Below, piece after piece: positions 1-9,683 of a stretch of DNA of 64,000 nucleotides. The stretch lies in assembly GCA_018780805.1 (NCBI GenBank), contig JADMJD010000128.1, positions 1 to 64,000 of the forward strand, written 5' to 3'. The stretch comes from Rubrivivax sp. Lineage in GTDB: Bacteria > Pseudomonadota > Gammaproteobacteria > Burkholderiales > Burkholderiaceae_C. The notes under the pieces were generated by a model that made no database searches, was not told the origin of the DNA, and saw nothing but the letters and a program-made list of their open reading frames with translations. Positions within the stretch are counted from its first letter, which is position 1. Every line of letters begins with the position of its first letter. The position numbers and the translations under genes were made by a program.

Positions 1-118
1 CGCTTCTTCAATTCAGACCGTGGCGGCAGGGCGGCGGCGGTGCCTGCGTTCTCCGCCCCCCGCCCAGCCACAGAACGTGGAGCGTGAACAAGCACAAGCA
101 CAAGCAAGCAAAACAGGC
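1..118. other. unassigned left edge
   Basis: No coding region is recognised here. The stretch lies downstream of the minus-strand permease gene that stops at 119. It contains a short CAAGCA-type simple repeat around 88-112. The operon could continue to lower coordinates beyond the window, because no hairpin followed by a T-tract is seen on the minus strand. Confidence 0.4.
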
Positions 119-949
119 TCATCCCTTCAACCCACCCTGCGTCAACCCCCCCACCACCCGCTCCTGGAAGATCGCGATCAACACCGCCACCGGCACGATG
201 GCGACGATCAAAGCCGCGGAGATGATGGGCCAGGGGAAGGTGAACTCGCCCTGGTACAGCGTGATGCCCACCGGCAGCGTGCGCATGCTGGCGCTGGCGT
301 TCAAGGACAGTGCCAGCAGGAACTCGTCCCACGCGTTCACGAAAGCCAGGATGCCGGCCGTGAACACACCGGGCGCCGCCAGCGGCACCACCACGCGCCA
401 CAGCGCACCCAGTCGTGTGCAGCCGTCGATCATCGCGGCGTTCTCCAGGTCCTTGGGGATGCTCTGGAAGAAGCCCACCAGCACGAGTGTGCACACCGGC
501 AGGTTGAGCACCGTGTAGGGCAGCACCAGCGCGGTGTAGGTGTTCAGCAGGTTCAGCGCGCGCATGGTCTCGAAGATCGGCACCAGCAGCGTGACCAGCG
601 GGAACATGCTGCTCGCCACGATGCAGGTCAGGATCAGCTGCCGGTGTTTGAGGTTCAGCCGTGCGATGGCGTAGGCCGCAAACGCCGACACCACCAGTGA
701 CACCGCGGTGGCCACCAGCGCCACCGTCAGGCTGTTGAGCATGTACTTCAGCAGCGGCTGGTCGGTGAACGCTTGTGCATAGTTCTGCAGCGTGCCGTTG
801 CGCGGCCAGTAGGTGATGGGTTTGCTGACGAGTTCGGTCTCGGTCTTCAGCGAGGTGAGCAGGATCCACAGCGCCGGGAAGAAGCCGTTCAGAACGACGA
901 TGCCGGCCGCCAGCCACTTCAACATGCGGGGCGTATAGGTCGGCATCAT
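119..949 (-). CDS. CUT1-family sugar ABC transporter permease (MalG/UgpE type)
   Basis: Inner-membrane permease of about 276 residues with roughly six hydrophobic segments and the EAA-loop signature (AAMIDGCTRLGALWRVVVP) that contacts the ATPase. The family partners a second permease, a periplasmic binding protein and a MalK-like ATPase, all of which lie directly upstream in the same strand and order. Two adjacent ATG codons (949 and 946) can serve as start. The gap to the upstream permease gene (950-1019) is filled by a GC-rich palindrome. The substrate cannot be read from the permease; the operon context (sugar-acid dehydratase, aldolase) suggests a sugar acid or modified sugar, possibly sulfoquinovose. 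Confidence 0.9.
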   Translation of the reverse strand: MMPTYTPRMLKWLAAGIVVLNGFFPALWILLTSLKTETELVSKPITYWPRNGTLQNYAQAFTDQPLLKYMLNSLTVALVATAVSLVVSAFAAYAIARLNLKHRQLILTCIVASSMFPLVTLLVPIFETMRALNLLNTYTALVLPYTVLNLPVCTLVLVGFFQSIPKDLENAAMIDGCTRLGALWRVVVPLAAPGVFTAGILAFVNAWDEFLLALSLNASASMRTLPVGITLYQGEFTFPWPIISAALIVAIVPVAVLIAIFQERVVGGLTQGGLKG

Positions 950-1012
950 GGTGCCCCCACGACGCTGCGCGTCGGCCCCCCGAGGGGGCGTGAACGCCTT
1001 GGGAGCGGCCTA
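950..1012. repeat. GCCCCCTCGGGGGGC-type intergenic palindrome, copy 1
   Basis: On the minus strand this reads GCCCCCTCGGGGGGCCG followed by a GACGC/GCAGCGTC arm and a closing GGGGGC. The same core recurs at 55139-55193. It lies between two permease genes of one operon. Such elements are common between genes in Burkholderiales; role in RNA stability or attenuation is inference. Confidence 0.6.
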
Positions 1013-1019
1013 GCGGCGT

Positions 1020-1913
1020 TCATGCGTTCTTCCCAATCCGCTTCAGGTAGAAGGCGGTCACGAACAGCGAGAGGACGAACATGCACACCGCCAGCGTGGA
1101 GCCGTAGCCCACGTCCAGGTAATCGATGGTGGTCTTGTGGATCAGCATGGCCAGCGTCTCGGTGGCGTTGCCCGGGCCGCCCTTGGTCATCGTGTAAGGG
1201 ATGTCGAAGGTCTGCAGCGCGGTGATGGTGCGGAAGATCAGCGCCACGATGATGCTGGGCATCAGCATCGGGATCGTGATCTGCCAGAACTGCTGCCACC
1301 TGGTGGCGCCATCGACTTCGGCCGCCTCGTACAGCGACTTCGGGATCATCTGCAGGCCGGCCAGCAGGATCAGCGCCATGAAGCTGCTGGTCTTCCAGAT
1401 GATGGTGGCGCAGATGGCCGTCATCGCCCAGTTCGGCCGCAGCAGCCACATCGTCGGCTCGTCCGTGCCCAGGCGGCGGAAGACATCGTTCACGACGCCG
1501 TACTCGGTGTGGAAGAACCACGCGAAGATCAGCCCGGCAAACGACAGCGGCAAGGCCCAGGGCAGCAGCAGCGCCAGCCGCACCGGCCACTGCCGCTTGA
1601 AGGGCAGGTTGGCCAGCATCGCCAGGCCCAGGCCCACCACCAGCGCACCGGGCACGGTGATCAGCGTGATCAGCACGGTGTTCTTGGTGGCGTTCCAGAA
1701 GTCCTTGTCCGTCAGCACCAGGGCGTAGTTTTCCCAGCCGACGAACCGGGCGCCGCCACCACCCGACAGGCGCAGGTCGAAGAAGCTGTTGAAGATCAGC
1801 TTGGCTATGGGATAGACCACGATCAGCGCCAGCAGCAGGAAAGCCGGCGCGAGCAACAACACCCCGAGGGTCTTCTCGCTCGGGTCGCGCAGGCGTTCCA
1901 GCGTGCTGGGCAT
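1020..1913 (-). CDS. CUT1-family sugar ABC transporter permease (MalF/UgpA type)
   Basis: Inner-membrane permease of 297 residues with an N-terminal membrane segment after the start (LGVLLLAPAFLLLALIVVYP) and an EAA-type loop (YEAAEVDGATRWQQFWQITIP) near residue 200. It pairs with the MalG-like permease downstream. The stop of the binding-protein gene is only 6 bp upstream of its start, so the four transporter genes form one transcription unit. Family assignment is secure; the substrate is inferred only from the neighbours. Confidence 0.9.
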   Translation of the reverse strand: MPSTLERLRDPSEKTLGVLLLAPAFLLLALIVVYPIAKLIFNSFFDLRLSGGGGARFVGWENYALVLTDKDFWNATKNTVLITLITVPGALVVGLGLAMLANLPFKRQWPVRLALLLPWALPLSFAGLIFAWFFHTEYGVVNDVFRRLGTDEPTMWLLRPNWAMTAICATIIWKTSSFMALILLAGLQMIPKSLYEAAEVDGATRWQQFWQITIPMLMPSIIVALIFRTITALQTFDIPYTMTKGGPGNATETLAMLIHKTTIDYLDVGYGSTLAVCMFVLSLFVTAFYLKRIGKNA

Positions 1914-1919
1914 CTTGGC

Positions 1920-3185
1920 TTACCTCATCACGCGGCGCAGGCGGGACTCGATCTCGTCCACGCCTTCGGCCGGGGTCTTGGTGCGCGCCAGCACCGCACT
2001 CGTCGTCGTGCGGATGGTGTCGCTGACCTGGCCGTACTCCTTGCTCATCGGCCGGCTCTTGCCGGCCACGACCACCTTGGCGGCGTCCTGGAACCAGGGC
2101 ACGGCCTTGGTGACCGCAGGGTCGGTGTAGACGCTGGCGTAGGTGGGCAGCAGCGAACCTTCAGCGGCCAGGAACTTGCTGGCCTCGGCGCTGGCCATGA
2201 ACTTCACCAGGTTGGCCGCGGCTTGTTTGTTCTTGCTGAAGGCGCTGACGGCCCACTGCCAGCCGCCCACGCAGGTGGCGCTCTGGCCGCCGGCCATCGC
2301 CGGCAGCGGCATCACACCCACCTTGCCCTGCACCGTGCTGTCCTTGTCGTCCTTGAAGCGGTCCCAGGCGAAGCCCCAGTTGATGGCAAACACCACCTGG
2401 CCGGCCTTGAACTCGTTGACGGTGTCGGGCGTCTTGACCTCGGCAATGTTCTTCTTCATCACGCCCTGGTCCACCATCGTCAGCCATTGCTGCAGGCCCT
2501 TGGTGGCGGCGGCCTTGTCCAGCGTCATGCGGCCCTGCGCGTCGTTGAACTCCTTGCCCTGGCCCCAGTAGGGCAGCAGGAAGGTGCAGACCGCCCCTTC
2601 GATGGGTGCGCCCTGGATGCTCAGGCCCTGCAGGTTGGGGTTGCCTTCGGCCTGCTGGATCTTCTTGGCGGCCGCGGCCAGTTCGTCCCAGGTCTTGGGC
2701 TCGGCCACACCGTGTTTGGCCAGCAGGTCCTTGCGGTAGTACATGAACATCGCGTCGGCGAAGGCCGGCATTGCGGCGATCTTGCCGTCCACCACGTTGC
2801 TGGCGGCGTAGACCGGCAGGAAGGGCTTCATCACGTCGGCCGGTTTGCCCAGGTAGTTGTCCAGCGGCTCCAGCCAGCCGGCGCCAAAGTACTGCGCCGG
2901 GTTCACGATGTCGATCATGTAGATGTCGATCGCCGAATCCTTGGCGTTCAGCACCGTGCTCAGGTACTGGCGCTGCAGTTCGCTGGTGGCGCCGCCGGTT
3001 TCGATGTCGATCTTCACGCCCGGGTTGGCGGCCTGGTACTGGTCGAACAGCTTGCGCATCAGGTCGGGGCGCTGGTTGGCGCCGCCGGAGAACACACGCA
3101 GCGCGGTCTGCGCCAGCGCGTCGGTGGTGGTCACGGCGGCGAGCAGCGCGAAGGCGGCGGCGGCCAGGGTGGTTCTGCGTTGCAT
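1920..3185 (-). CDS. CUT1 extracellular sugar-binding protein
   Basis: Periplasmic solute-binding protein (421 residues from the chosen start) with a Sec signal peptide MQRRTTLAAAAFALLAAVTT...ALA and cleavage near AQT. The mature part has the SBP_bac_1 layout, e.g. YYRKDLLAKHGVAEPKTWDEL in the first lobe. The ORF track starts 25 codons earlier, but ATG 3185 is preceded by AGGAGA at good spacing and begins the signal peptide. It lies between the ATPase gene and the permeases. Candidate ligands are sugar acids or sulfoquinovose (SmoF-type), which is an inference from the dehydratase/aldolase genes and not from ligand residues. Confidence 0.9.
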   Translation of the reverse strand: MQRRTTLAAAAFALLAAVTTTDALAQTALRVFSGGANQRPDLMRKLFDQYQAANPGVKIDIETGGATSELQRQYLSTVLNAKDSAIDIYMIDIVNPAQYFGAGWLEPLDNYLGKPADVMKPFLPVYAASNVVDGKIAAMPAFADAMFMYYRKDLLAKHGVAEPKTWDELAAAAKKIQQAEGNPNLQGLSIQGAPIEGAVCTFLLPYWGQGKEFNDAQGRMTLDKAAATKGLQQWLTMVDQGVMKKNIAEVKTPDTVNEFKAGQVVFAINWGFAWDRFKDDKDSTVQGKVGVMPLPAMAGGQSATCVGGWQWAVSAFSKNKQAAANLVKFMASAEASKFLAAEGSLLPTYASVYTDPAVTKAVPWFQDAAKVVVAGKSRPMSKEYGQVSDTIRTTTSAVLARTKTPAEGVDEIESRLRRVMR

Positions 3186-3234
3186 CGTTGTCTCCTGTGG
3201 GTTCTTGGATGTTGCGGGGTTCAGATCGCGGAAG

Positions 3235-4305
<1,071 letters not shown>

Positions 4306-4306
4306 G

Positions 4307-5086
4307 TCAGTAGTTGCCTTCGATCTTTGGGGCCGAGTCACGCAGCTGCTTCAGCGCGCCGGTGCAGGCGCGCATGTACAGCCCCAGGTCCGAGGCCAGG
4401 CCGACAAAGTCGTAGCCCATCTCGCGGCACTGCGCCACCTGATCGACTGCCCCCATCACGGTGCCGATGCGCACGCCTGCGGCCTTGGCGCGCCGGGCCG
4501 CGTCGGCCATGGCCTCGGCCACCCGCGGATGGCCCACCTGGCCGGGCAGGCCCATCGCGCCCGACAGGTCGCCCGGGCCCAGGAACAACGCGTCCACACC
4601 CGGCACGGCGGCGATGGCCTCCAGGTTGTCCAGCGCCGTGGTGCTTTCGATCTGCACGATCACGCTCACCTGTGTGTTGGCGTGGGCAAAGTGGTTGGGC
4701 ACGGTGCCGAACTTCGAGGCCCGGCCCATCGCCGCCATGCCGCGCACACCTTCCGGCGGATAACGCGTGGCGGCCACCGCGGCAGCGGCTTCGTCGGCGT
4801 TCTGCACAAACGGCACCAGCAGGTTCAGCGCGCCCACGTCCAGCACCCGCTTGATCGTCACCGTGTCGTTCCAGGGCACACGCACGATGGGCAGCATGGT
4901 CGAGCCCAGGTTGGCCTGCAGCAGGTGCACCAGCGTCGAGAGGTCGATGGGCGTGTGCTCCATGTCCAGCACTGCCCAGTCGAAGCCAGCGTGGCCGGTG
5001 GCCTCGGTGATCAGGTGGCTGGCCGACATGATCCAGGTGCCCAAAGGCACCGCGCCGCTGTCGAACATCTGGTGGAAGGGTTTCAT
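4307..5086 (-). CDS. HpcH/HpaI-family 2-keto-3-deoxy acid aldolase (KDSG aldolase candidate)
   Basis: Class II, metal-dependent aldolase of 259 residues, expected to cleave a 2-keto-3-deoxy acid to pyruvate and an aldehyde. Visible family residues are the catalytic histidine in DMEHTPID (about H44), the arginine in VRVPWND, the metal-binding glutamate in VQIES and aspartate in GPGDLSG. The neighbour upstream is a sugar-acid dehydratase that would supply the substrate. Family members act on KDG-type acids (GarL), KDR (RhmA) and 2-keto-3,6-dideoxy-6-sulfogluconate (sulfo-ED pathway). The sulfolactate genes 4 kb away make the last attractive, but the sequence alone does not fix the substrate. 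Confidence 0.85.
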   Translation of the reverse strand: MKPFHQMFDSGAVPLGTWIMSASHLITEATGHAGFDWAVLDMEHTPIDLSTLVHLLQANLGSTMLPIVRVPWNDTVTIKRVLDVGALNLLVPFVQNADEAAAAVAATRYPPEGVRGMAAMGRASKFGTVPNHFAHANTQVSVIVQIESTTALDNLEAIAAVPGVDALFLGPGDLSGAMGLPGQVGHPRVAEAMADAARRAKAAGVRIGTVMGAVDQVAQCREMGYDFVGLASDLGLYMRACTGALKQLRDSAPKIEGNY

Positions 5087-5093
5087 CGCGGAC

Positions 5094-6872
5094 TCAGTAG
5101 ATGGGAGGCTCGGGCGTGGGCGCTGTGCCTTGCAGGAAATCGAAGTCGCAGCCTTCGTGGGCCTGCGTCACATGCTGCTGGTACAGGCGCGTGAAACCAC
5201 GGGTGTAGGGCGTGGCCGGGGCCCGCCACGCGGCGCGGCGGCGGCTGAGTTCGGCCTCGTCCACACACAGCGTCAGGCGGCGTGCGGGCAGGTCGAGCTC
5301 GATCTCATCGCCGGTCTGCACCAGCGCCAGCGGCCCGCCGACCGCGCTCTCGGGGCTGATGTGCAGCACGCAGCTGCCGTAGTGCGTGCCGCTCATGCGC
5401 GCGTCGGACAAGCGCAGCATGTCGCGCACGCCGGCAGCCAGCAGCTTCTTCGGGATCGGCAGGTTGCCCCATTCCGGCATGCCGGGCGCGCCCACCGGGC
5501 CGCCGCCGCGCAGCACCAGCACGGTGTTCGCATCGACGTCCAGGTCCGGGTCGTGGATGCGGGCCATCATCTCGCCCGGGCCGTCGAACACCAGTGCCCG
5601 GCCGCGGTGGCGGAAGAACTGCGGGCTGGCGGCGCTGGCCTTCATCACCGCGCCGTCCGGGCAGAGGTTGCCGCGCAGCACGGCGAGTGCGCCGCTGGCG
5701 CTGACGGGCTGGTCCAGCGCGCGGATGACCTGGTCGTCCAGGCTGTCTCTGCCCTGCAGGTTGTGGCGCAGCGTCTGGCCGCTCACCGTGGTCTCGTCCA
5801 GCGACAGCCAGGGCTGCAGCCGGTTCATCAGCGCCGGCAGGCCGCCGGCGTAGTGAAAATCTTCCATCAGCCGGTCGCCGCTGGGGAAGAGGTTGGCCAG
5901 CACCGGCACCTCGCGGCCCAGGCGGTCCAGGTCGTCCAGCGTCAGCGCCACGCCGGCGCGGCCGGCCATCGCGATCAAATGGATCGCGGCGTTGGTGCTG
6001 CCGCCGAGCGCCATCTGAACCGCGGCGGCGTTCAGGAAGGCGCCGCGGGACAGGATCTTCTGCGGCGTGAGCCCCTCGCGCACCATCGCGACGATGCGCT
6101 CGCCGCAGGTGGTGGCGTGGCGCACATGGGCCGCGTCCATCGCCGGGATCGCGGTGCTGCCGGGCAGGGCCAGGCCTAGGGCCTCGACGATGGACGTCAT
6201 CGTGCTGGCCGTGCCCATGGTGTTGCAGGTGCCGGGGCTGCGTGTCATGCGCGCTTCCAGCTGCACCCATTCGGCATCGCCCAGGCGGCCGGCCTGGTGT
6301 TCGTCCCAGAACAGTTTGGTGTGCGTGCCGGCGCCGACGGTGCGGGTTTCACAGCCGGTGGGCGTGCGCTGCGTGTGGCGGTCGTTCAGCATCGGGCCGG
6401 CGGCGCAGAAGATCGTCGGCAGCCCGGCGCTCACCGCGCCCATCACGGTGCCCGGCGTGGTCTTGTCGCAGCCGGCCAGCAGCACCACGCCGTCCACCGG
6501 GTGCGAGCGCAGCAGCTCTTCCACCTCCAGCGCCAGCAGGTTGCGGTAGAGCATCGTGGTGGGCTTGACCATCACCTCGCCCAGGCTCAGCGCCGGCAGC
6601 TCGAAGGGTGTGCCCCCGGCCATCAACACGCCGCGTTTGATGCTCTCGGCCCGCTCGCGCAGGTGGGCGTGGCAAGGCGACAGGTCGCTCCAGGTGTTGA
6701 CGATGGCGATGCAGGGTTTGGCCAGCACGTCCTCGCGCCGCAGGCCCATCTGCTGCATGCGCTGGCGGTGCGCAAAACCGCGCATGCCGGTGTCGGCGAA
6801 CCAGCGGCGGCTGCGCAGCGGCGGGTCTTCGTGGCCGTCGCCTGGGGGATTGTCCTGAGGGACGCTGTTCAT
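5094..6872 (-). CDS. IlvD/Edd-family sugar-acid dehydratase (L-arabonate/6-sulfogluconate dehydratase type)
   Basis: Iron-sulfur dehydratase of about 592 residues converting an aldonic acid to its 2-keto-3-deoxy derivative. It shows the family motifs NTWSDLSPCH, GCDKTTPG, RSPGTCNTMGTAST and SDARMSGT, with cysteines for the cluster and Mg site. By overall pattern it is closer to L-arabonate-type sugar-acid dehydratases than to the branched-chain enzyme IlvD. The start is set at ATG 6872 because the conserved WFADTGMRGF segment begins about 20 residues later; no Shine-Dalgarno sequence precedes it. A LacI-type operator covers this start. First gene of the dehydratase-aldolase-ABC operon. Confidence 0.88.
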   Translation of the reverse strand: MNSVPQDNPPGDGHEDPPLRSRRWFADTGMRGFAHRQRMQQMGLRREDVLAKPCIAIVNTWSDLSPCHAHLRERAESIKRGVLMAGGTPFELPALSLGEVMVKPTTMLYRNLLALEVEELLRSHPVDGVVLLAGCDKTTPGTVMGAVSAGLPTIFCAAGPMLNDRHTQRTPTGCETRTVGAGTHTKLFWDEHQAGRLGDAEWVQLEARMTRSPGTCNTMGTASTMTSIVEALGLALPGSTAIPAMDAAHVRHATTCGERIVAMVREGLTPQKILSRGAFLNAAAVQMALGGSTNAAIHLIAMAGRAGVALTLDDLDRLGREVPVLANLFPSGDRLMEDFHYAGGLPALMNRLQPWLSLDETTVSGQTLRHNLQGRDSLDDQVIRALDQPVSASGALAVLRGNLCPDGAVMKASAASPQFFRHRGRALVFDGPGEMMARIHDPDLDVDANTVLVLRGGGPVGAPGMPEWGNLPIPKKLLAAGVRDMLRLSDARMSGTHYGSCVLHISPESAVGGPLALVQTGDEIELDLPARRLTLCVDEAELSRRRAAWRAPATPYTRGFTRLYQQHVTQAHEGCDFDFLQGTAPTPEPPIY

Positions 6873-6911
6873 GTTAGCGGTAACATTACGCCAGTCTGTT
6901 CCGACTTCCAA
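6872..6911 (-). promoter_or_regulatory. dehydratase operon promoter with LacI-type operator
   Basis: On the minus strand TTGGAA (6911-6906) and TAATGT (6888-6883) are separated by exactly 17 bp. The 14-bp near-palindrome TGTTAGCGGTAACA (6872-6885, one mismatched pair, central CG as in LacI-family operators) overlaps the -10 box, the predicted transcription start and the first base of the ATG. Predicted leader length is 0-4 nt. The divergent LacI-family gene begins 38 bp away and is the obvious binder. Confidence 0.65.
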
Positions 6912-6923
6912 CAGGAAAAACCC

Positions 6924-7973
6924 GTGCCTCAACTTGTTGCGCCGCGTCAAAGAAGAGGTCATGGCCGCGTGACCTTGCGCGACGTGGCTGCTGCGGCCGG
7001 TGTCACGGCCATCACCGTGTCACGGTATCTGCGCAGCCCCGGTCAGGTGGCGCCGGAGACGGCTGCCACGATCCGGCATGCCTTGTCAGCCACCGGTTAC
7101 GTGCCCAACAAACAGGCCGGTGTGCTGGCCAGCGGGCGCGGCAGCATCGTCGCGGCCCTGGTGCCCAACCTGGCGCACTCGATCTTTGCCGAGACGTTGG
7201 AGGGGCTGTCCGGCACGCTGGAATCCGCCGGCCTGGAGTTGTTGGTGGCCGCCTCGGGTTATTCCACCGAACGCGAAGAAGCGCAGATCCGTGCGCTGCT
7301 GGGCTGGGCGCCGCGGGCGCTGGTGATCACCGGCCGCCACCACACGCCGGGCGCGATCAAGCTGCTGCGCGAGGCCCATGCCGGCGGCTGCACCGTGATC
7401 GAGATGTGGGACCACCATGGCCGTGGCGCACAAGGTTTTTCGCAGGTCGGCTTCAACCACCGCGATGCTGGCCGGCGCATGGCCGAGCACCTGCTGCAGG
7501 CCGGCCACCGCCGGCTGGCCTACGTGGACAGTGCCGTCGTGGGCGACTACCGCGCGCGGGAGCGGGGCGATGGTTTTGTGGCTGCTGCCGAAGCCGCCGG
7601 CGCCACGGTGCAGCGGCTGGCGGCACCCGCCGGTGAGCCCATCAGCGCCGGCCGCGAGGTGGTGTCACAGCTGCAGGCCAGCGCGGCAGGTTTTGCCAAC
7701 GACCACCTGGGCTGCGGCGCGCTGCTCGGAGCGCAGGCGGCGGGCTGGCGGGTGCCGCAGGACCTGGCGCTGATCGGCTTTGGCGACTTCGAGCTCGCCG
7801 CGCACCTGGCGCCTGGCTTGACGACGCTGGCACCGCCGCGGCGCGAGATCGGCGCCCAGGCCGCGGCGATGTTGCTGGCGCAGCTGGAAGGTGCAGCCCC
7901 GGTGCAGCGCCTGAAGCTGGATTGCCCGCTCGTTGTGCGGGGCAGCACGCAGGCGCGTCAATCGAAGCCGTAA
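6924..7973 (+). CDS. LacI-family transcriptional regulator
   Basis: DNA-binding regulator of 349 residues. The N-terminal helix-turn-helix TLRDVAAAAGVTAITVSRYL (about residues 17-36) is followed by the hinge VPNKQAGVLASGRG and a periplasmic-binding-protein-like effector domain. The ORF track extends it far upstream, but a GTG at 6924 with AGGAAA seven bases before it fits the domain start. It is divergent from the dehydratase operon, whose promoter carries a LacI-type operator, so it most likely represses that operon with a sugar-acid or sugar-sulfonate inducer (inference). The 3' end overlaps the convergent LOG-family gene by 16 bp. Confidence 0.9.
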   Translation: MPQLVAPRQRRGHGRVTLRDVAAAAGVTAITVSRYLRSPGQVAPETAATIRHALSATGYVPNKQAGVLASGRGSIVAALVPNLAHSIFAETLEGLSGTLESAGLELLVAASGYSTEREEAQIRALLGWAPRALVITGRHHTPGAIKLLREAHAGGCTVIEMWDHHGRGAQGFSQVGFNHRDAGRRMAEHLLQAGHRRLAYVDSAVVGDYRARERGDGFVAAAEAAGATVQRLAAPAGEPISAGREVVSQLQASAAGFANDHLGCGALLGAQAAGWRVPQDLALIGFGDFELAAHLAPGLTTLAPPRREIGAQAAAMLLAQLEGAAPVQRLKLDCPLVVRGSTQARQSKP

Positions 7974-8824
7974 TGCTGTGCCAGCACGGCCCAGGCCTCT
8001 TCGGCGGTGTCCACCGTGTGGTACAGGTTTTCGTCGCCGGGGGAGATCATGCCGGTCTCGATCAGCCACTGCACGTCCACCAGCCGGGACCAGAACTCGC
8101 GGCCCACCAGCACGATGGGGCGGCGGCGCACCTTGCCGGTCTGCTGCAGCGTCATCACCTCGAACAACTCGTCCAAGGTGCCGAAGCCACCGGGGAAACA
8201 CACCAGCCCGATGCTGCGCATCAGGAAGTGCATCTTGCGCAGCGCGAAGTAATGGAACTGGAAACACAGCTCCGGCGTGATGTAGGGGTTGGGCGCCTGT
8301 TCGTGCGGCAGTACGATGTTCAGGCCGATGCTTTCGCCGCCCACCTCGAAGGCGCCGCGGTTGCCGGCTTCCATGATGCCGGGGCCACCGCCGGTGACCA
8401 CGTAGATGGGTTTGTCCAAGCTGCGGGAGTGCGTGGTCACCAGGGCCGCAAAACGCTGGGCTTCGGCGTAGTAGCGGCTCATCTTGACGGCCATCTCGGC
8501 GCGTTGGATGGTGGCTGCATCGCCGCCGGCCCGCGCCGTCTCCAGGGCTGTTGCGGCGTCTTCGGGCGCCGGGATGCGGGCACTGCCGAACATCACGATG
8601 GTGGACTCGATGCCCCGTTCTTCCAGCACCAGCTCGGGCTTGAGCAGCTCCAGCTGCATGCGCACCGGACGCAGCTCTTCACGCAGCAGGAATTCGGTGT
8701 CGGTGAAGGCCAGCCGGTAGGCGCTTTCAGGCCCGGCGTAGCGGTGCACGGGCTGCGCCGCCTGGGCCTCCTCCTGAGCGCTGGGGAAGTTGCGGGCGGT
8801 CAGGTCGGTGGACTGGTTTTTCAT
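7958..8824 (-). CDS. LOG/TIGR00730-family Rossmann-fold protein (nucleotide 5'-monophosphate phosphoribohydrolase)
   Basis: Cytoplasmic protein of 288 residues of the lysine-decarboxylase-like family, which hydrolyses N-glycosidic bonds of nucleoside or cytokinin monophosphates. The two diagnostic motifs GGGPGIMEAGNRGA and PGGFGTLDELFEV are intact. It is longer than the roughly 190-residue plant-type LOG proteins because of an N-terminal extension with LELLKPELVLEERGIESTIV, as in the larger bacterial subgroup. Its position between the LacI and GntR genes does not indicate a role in the neighbouring catabolism. Confidence 0.85.
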   Translation of the reverse strand: MKNQSTDLTARNFPSAQEEAQAAQPVHRYAGPESAYRLAFTDTEFLLREELRPVRMQLELLKPELVLEERGIESTIVMFGSARIPAPEDAATALETARAGGDAATIQRAEMAVKMSRYYAEAQRFAALVTTHSRSLDKPIYVVTGGGPGIMEAGNRGAFEVGGESIGLNIVLPHEQAPNPYITPELCFQFHYFALRKMHFLMRSIGLVCFPGGFGTLDELFEVMTLQQTGKVRRRPIVLVGREFWSRLVDVQWLIETGMISPGDENLYHTVDTAEEAWAVLAQHYGFD

Positions 8825-8851
8825 GGTCGGAATGTACCGCCGCCAAGCCGC

Positions 8852-9628
8852 CTATGACCGGCCGGGTGCGGTGCGCTGCAGCGTCTGCACGTATTCATGC
8901 ACCCCGGTGAGCACAGTGGACACACGGTACTCCACCGGCTTGTCGGCAAAACTCAGCGCGGTGCGCCGCACCTGCAGCATCGGCGTGCCGGTGGCCACGC
9001 CCAGTACCCGCGCTGTCTCGGCACTCGCGGCCACCGCGCGCACACGTTCCTGCGCGCGCAACACGGTGATGCCGAAGGCCTCCTGGTACAGCCGATAAAT
9101 CGTGCCGGGCCGCTCGCGGAAGCGCCTTTCGGTGAGCCCGCGCATCAGCGATTGCGGCAGCTGCAGGCTGTCGTGCACCACGGCGCGGCCTTGCAGCAGC
9201 AGCCGGTTTTCGATCAACCAGGCGGTATCACCCGGGCGGGCCTGCAGCGCCTCGGCCGCGTCTTCGTCCAGACGGCCACGGTTGAAGGCCACCAGCTCCA
9301 CCACCGGCGCTTCGTGGTGGCCGTCGGCCCGTTCGATGTGGAAAAACTGGAACAAAAAACGTTCAGGGCTGTGTGTGGCCACGAAGGTGCCGCGGCCCTG
9401 GCGCCGCAGCAGCACATGTTCGGCCACCAACTCACCCACGGCCTGGCGCAGCGTGCCGATGGCCACACCGAAGGCCGCGCTCAGCGCCGCTTCGTTCGGC
9501 AGCGTGGCGCCGGGCGGCAGCCGGCCGTCTTCGATGGCCGTCAGCAGCGCACGTTTGACGGCGCGGTACAGCGGCAGGCCGGGCTCGTGGTGCAGCGGTG
9601 GCCAGGGCAGGGCGGCGGGCGGTGGCAT
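8852..9628 (-). CDS. GntR-family regulator, HutC/UTRA subfamily
   Basis: Repressor-type regulator of 258 residues. The winged helix-turn-helix lies at about residues 17-85 (LPNEAALSAAFGVAIGTLRQAV), followed by a UTRA ligand-binding domain. It is divergent from suyA with 86 bp between the start codons. That gap contains the perfect palindrome GTCATCTAGATGAC ten bases in front of its own ATG and just ahead of the suyA -35 box. It is therefore the likely autoregulated controller of the suyAB-slcC-comC operon; the effector (sulfolactate or another acid) is inferred. Confidence 0.9.
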   Translation of the reverse strand: MPPPAALPWPPLHHEPGLPLYRAVKRALLTAIEDGRLPPGATLPNEAALSAAFGVAIGTLRQAVGELVAEHVLLRRQGRGTFVATHSPERFLFQFFHIERADGHHEAPVVELVAFNRGRLDEDAAEALQARPGDTAWLIENRLLLQGRAVVHDSLQLPQSLMRGLTERRFRERPGTIYRLYQEAFGITVLRAQERVRAVAASAETARVLGVATGTPMLQVRRTALSFADKPVEYRVSTVLTGVHEYVQTLQRTAPGRS

Positions 9629-9637
9629 GCCGGCATT

Positions 9638-9651
9638 GTCATCTAGATGAC
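9638..9651. promoter_or_regulatory. GntR/HutC-type operator
   Basis: GTCATCTAGATGAC is a perfect 14-bp palindrome centred in the divergent region. It is close to the -35 element of suyA and to the translation start of the GntR gene, a position suited to controlling both directions. Confidence 0.65.
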
Positions 9652-9655
9652 CTGT

Positions 9656-9683
9656 TTGACACCAGCGCCGCGGCGCCTAGCAT
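9656..9683 (+). promoter_or_regulatory. sigma-70 promoter of suyA
   Basis: TTGACA (9656-9661), 16-bp spacer and TAGCAT (9678-9683). The predicted start near 9690 leaves a leader of about 25 nt that contains the AGGAGA ribosome-binding site at 9700-9705. Confidence 0.6.

Noticed and set aside
5094-6872. Dihydroxy-acid dehydratase IlvD of branched-chain amino acid synthesis
   Set aside because: Context (aldolase, sugar ABC importer, LacI regulator) and the sugar-acid-type motifs argue against a biosynthetic IlvD.
6895-6916. CTGTT/AACAG inverted repeat as a second LacI operator
   Set aside because: The arms are short, the 9-bp centre lacks the CG typical of LacI operators and it coincides with the -35 and regulator ribosome-binding site by chance-compatible sequence.
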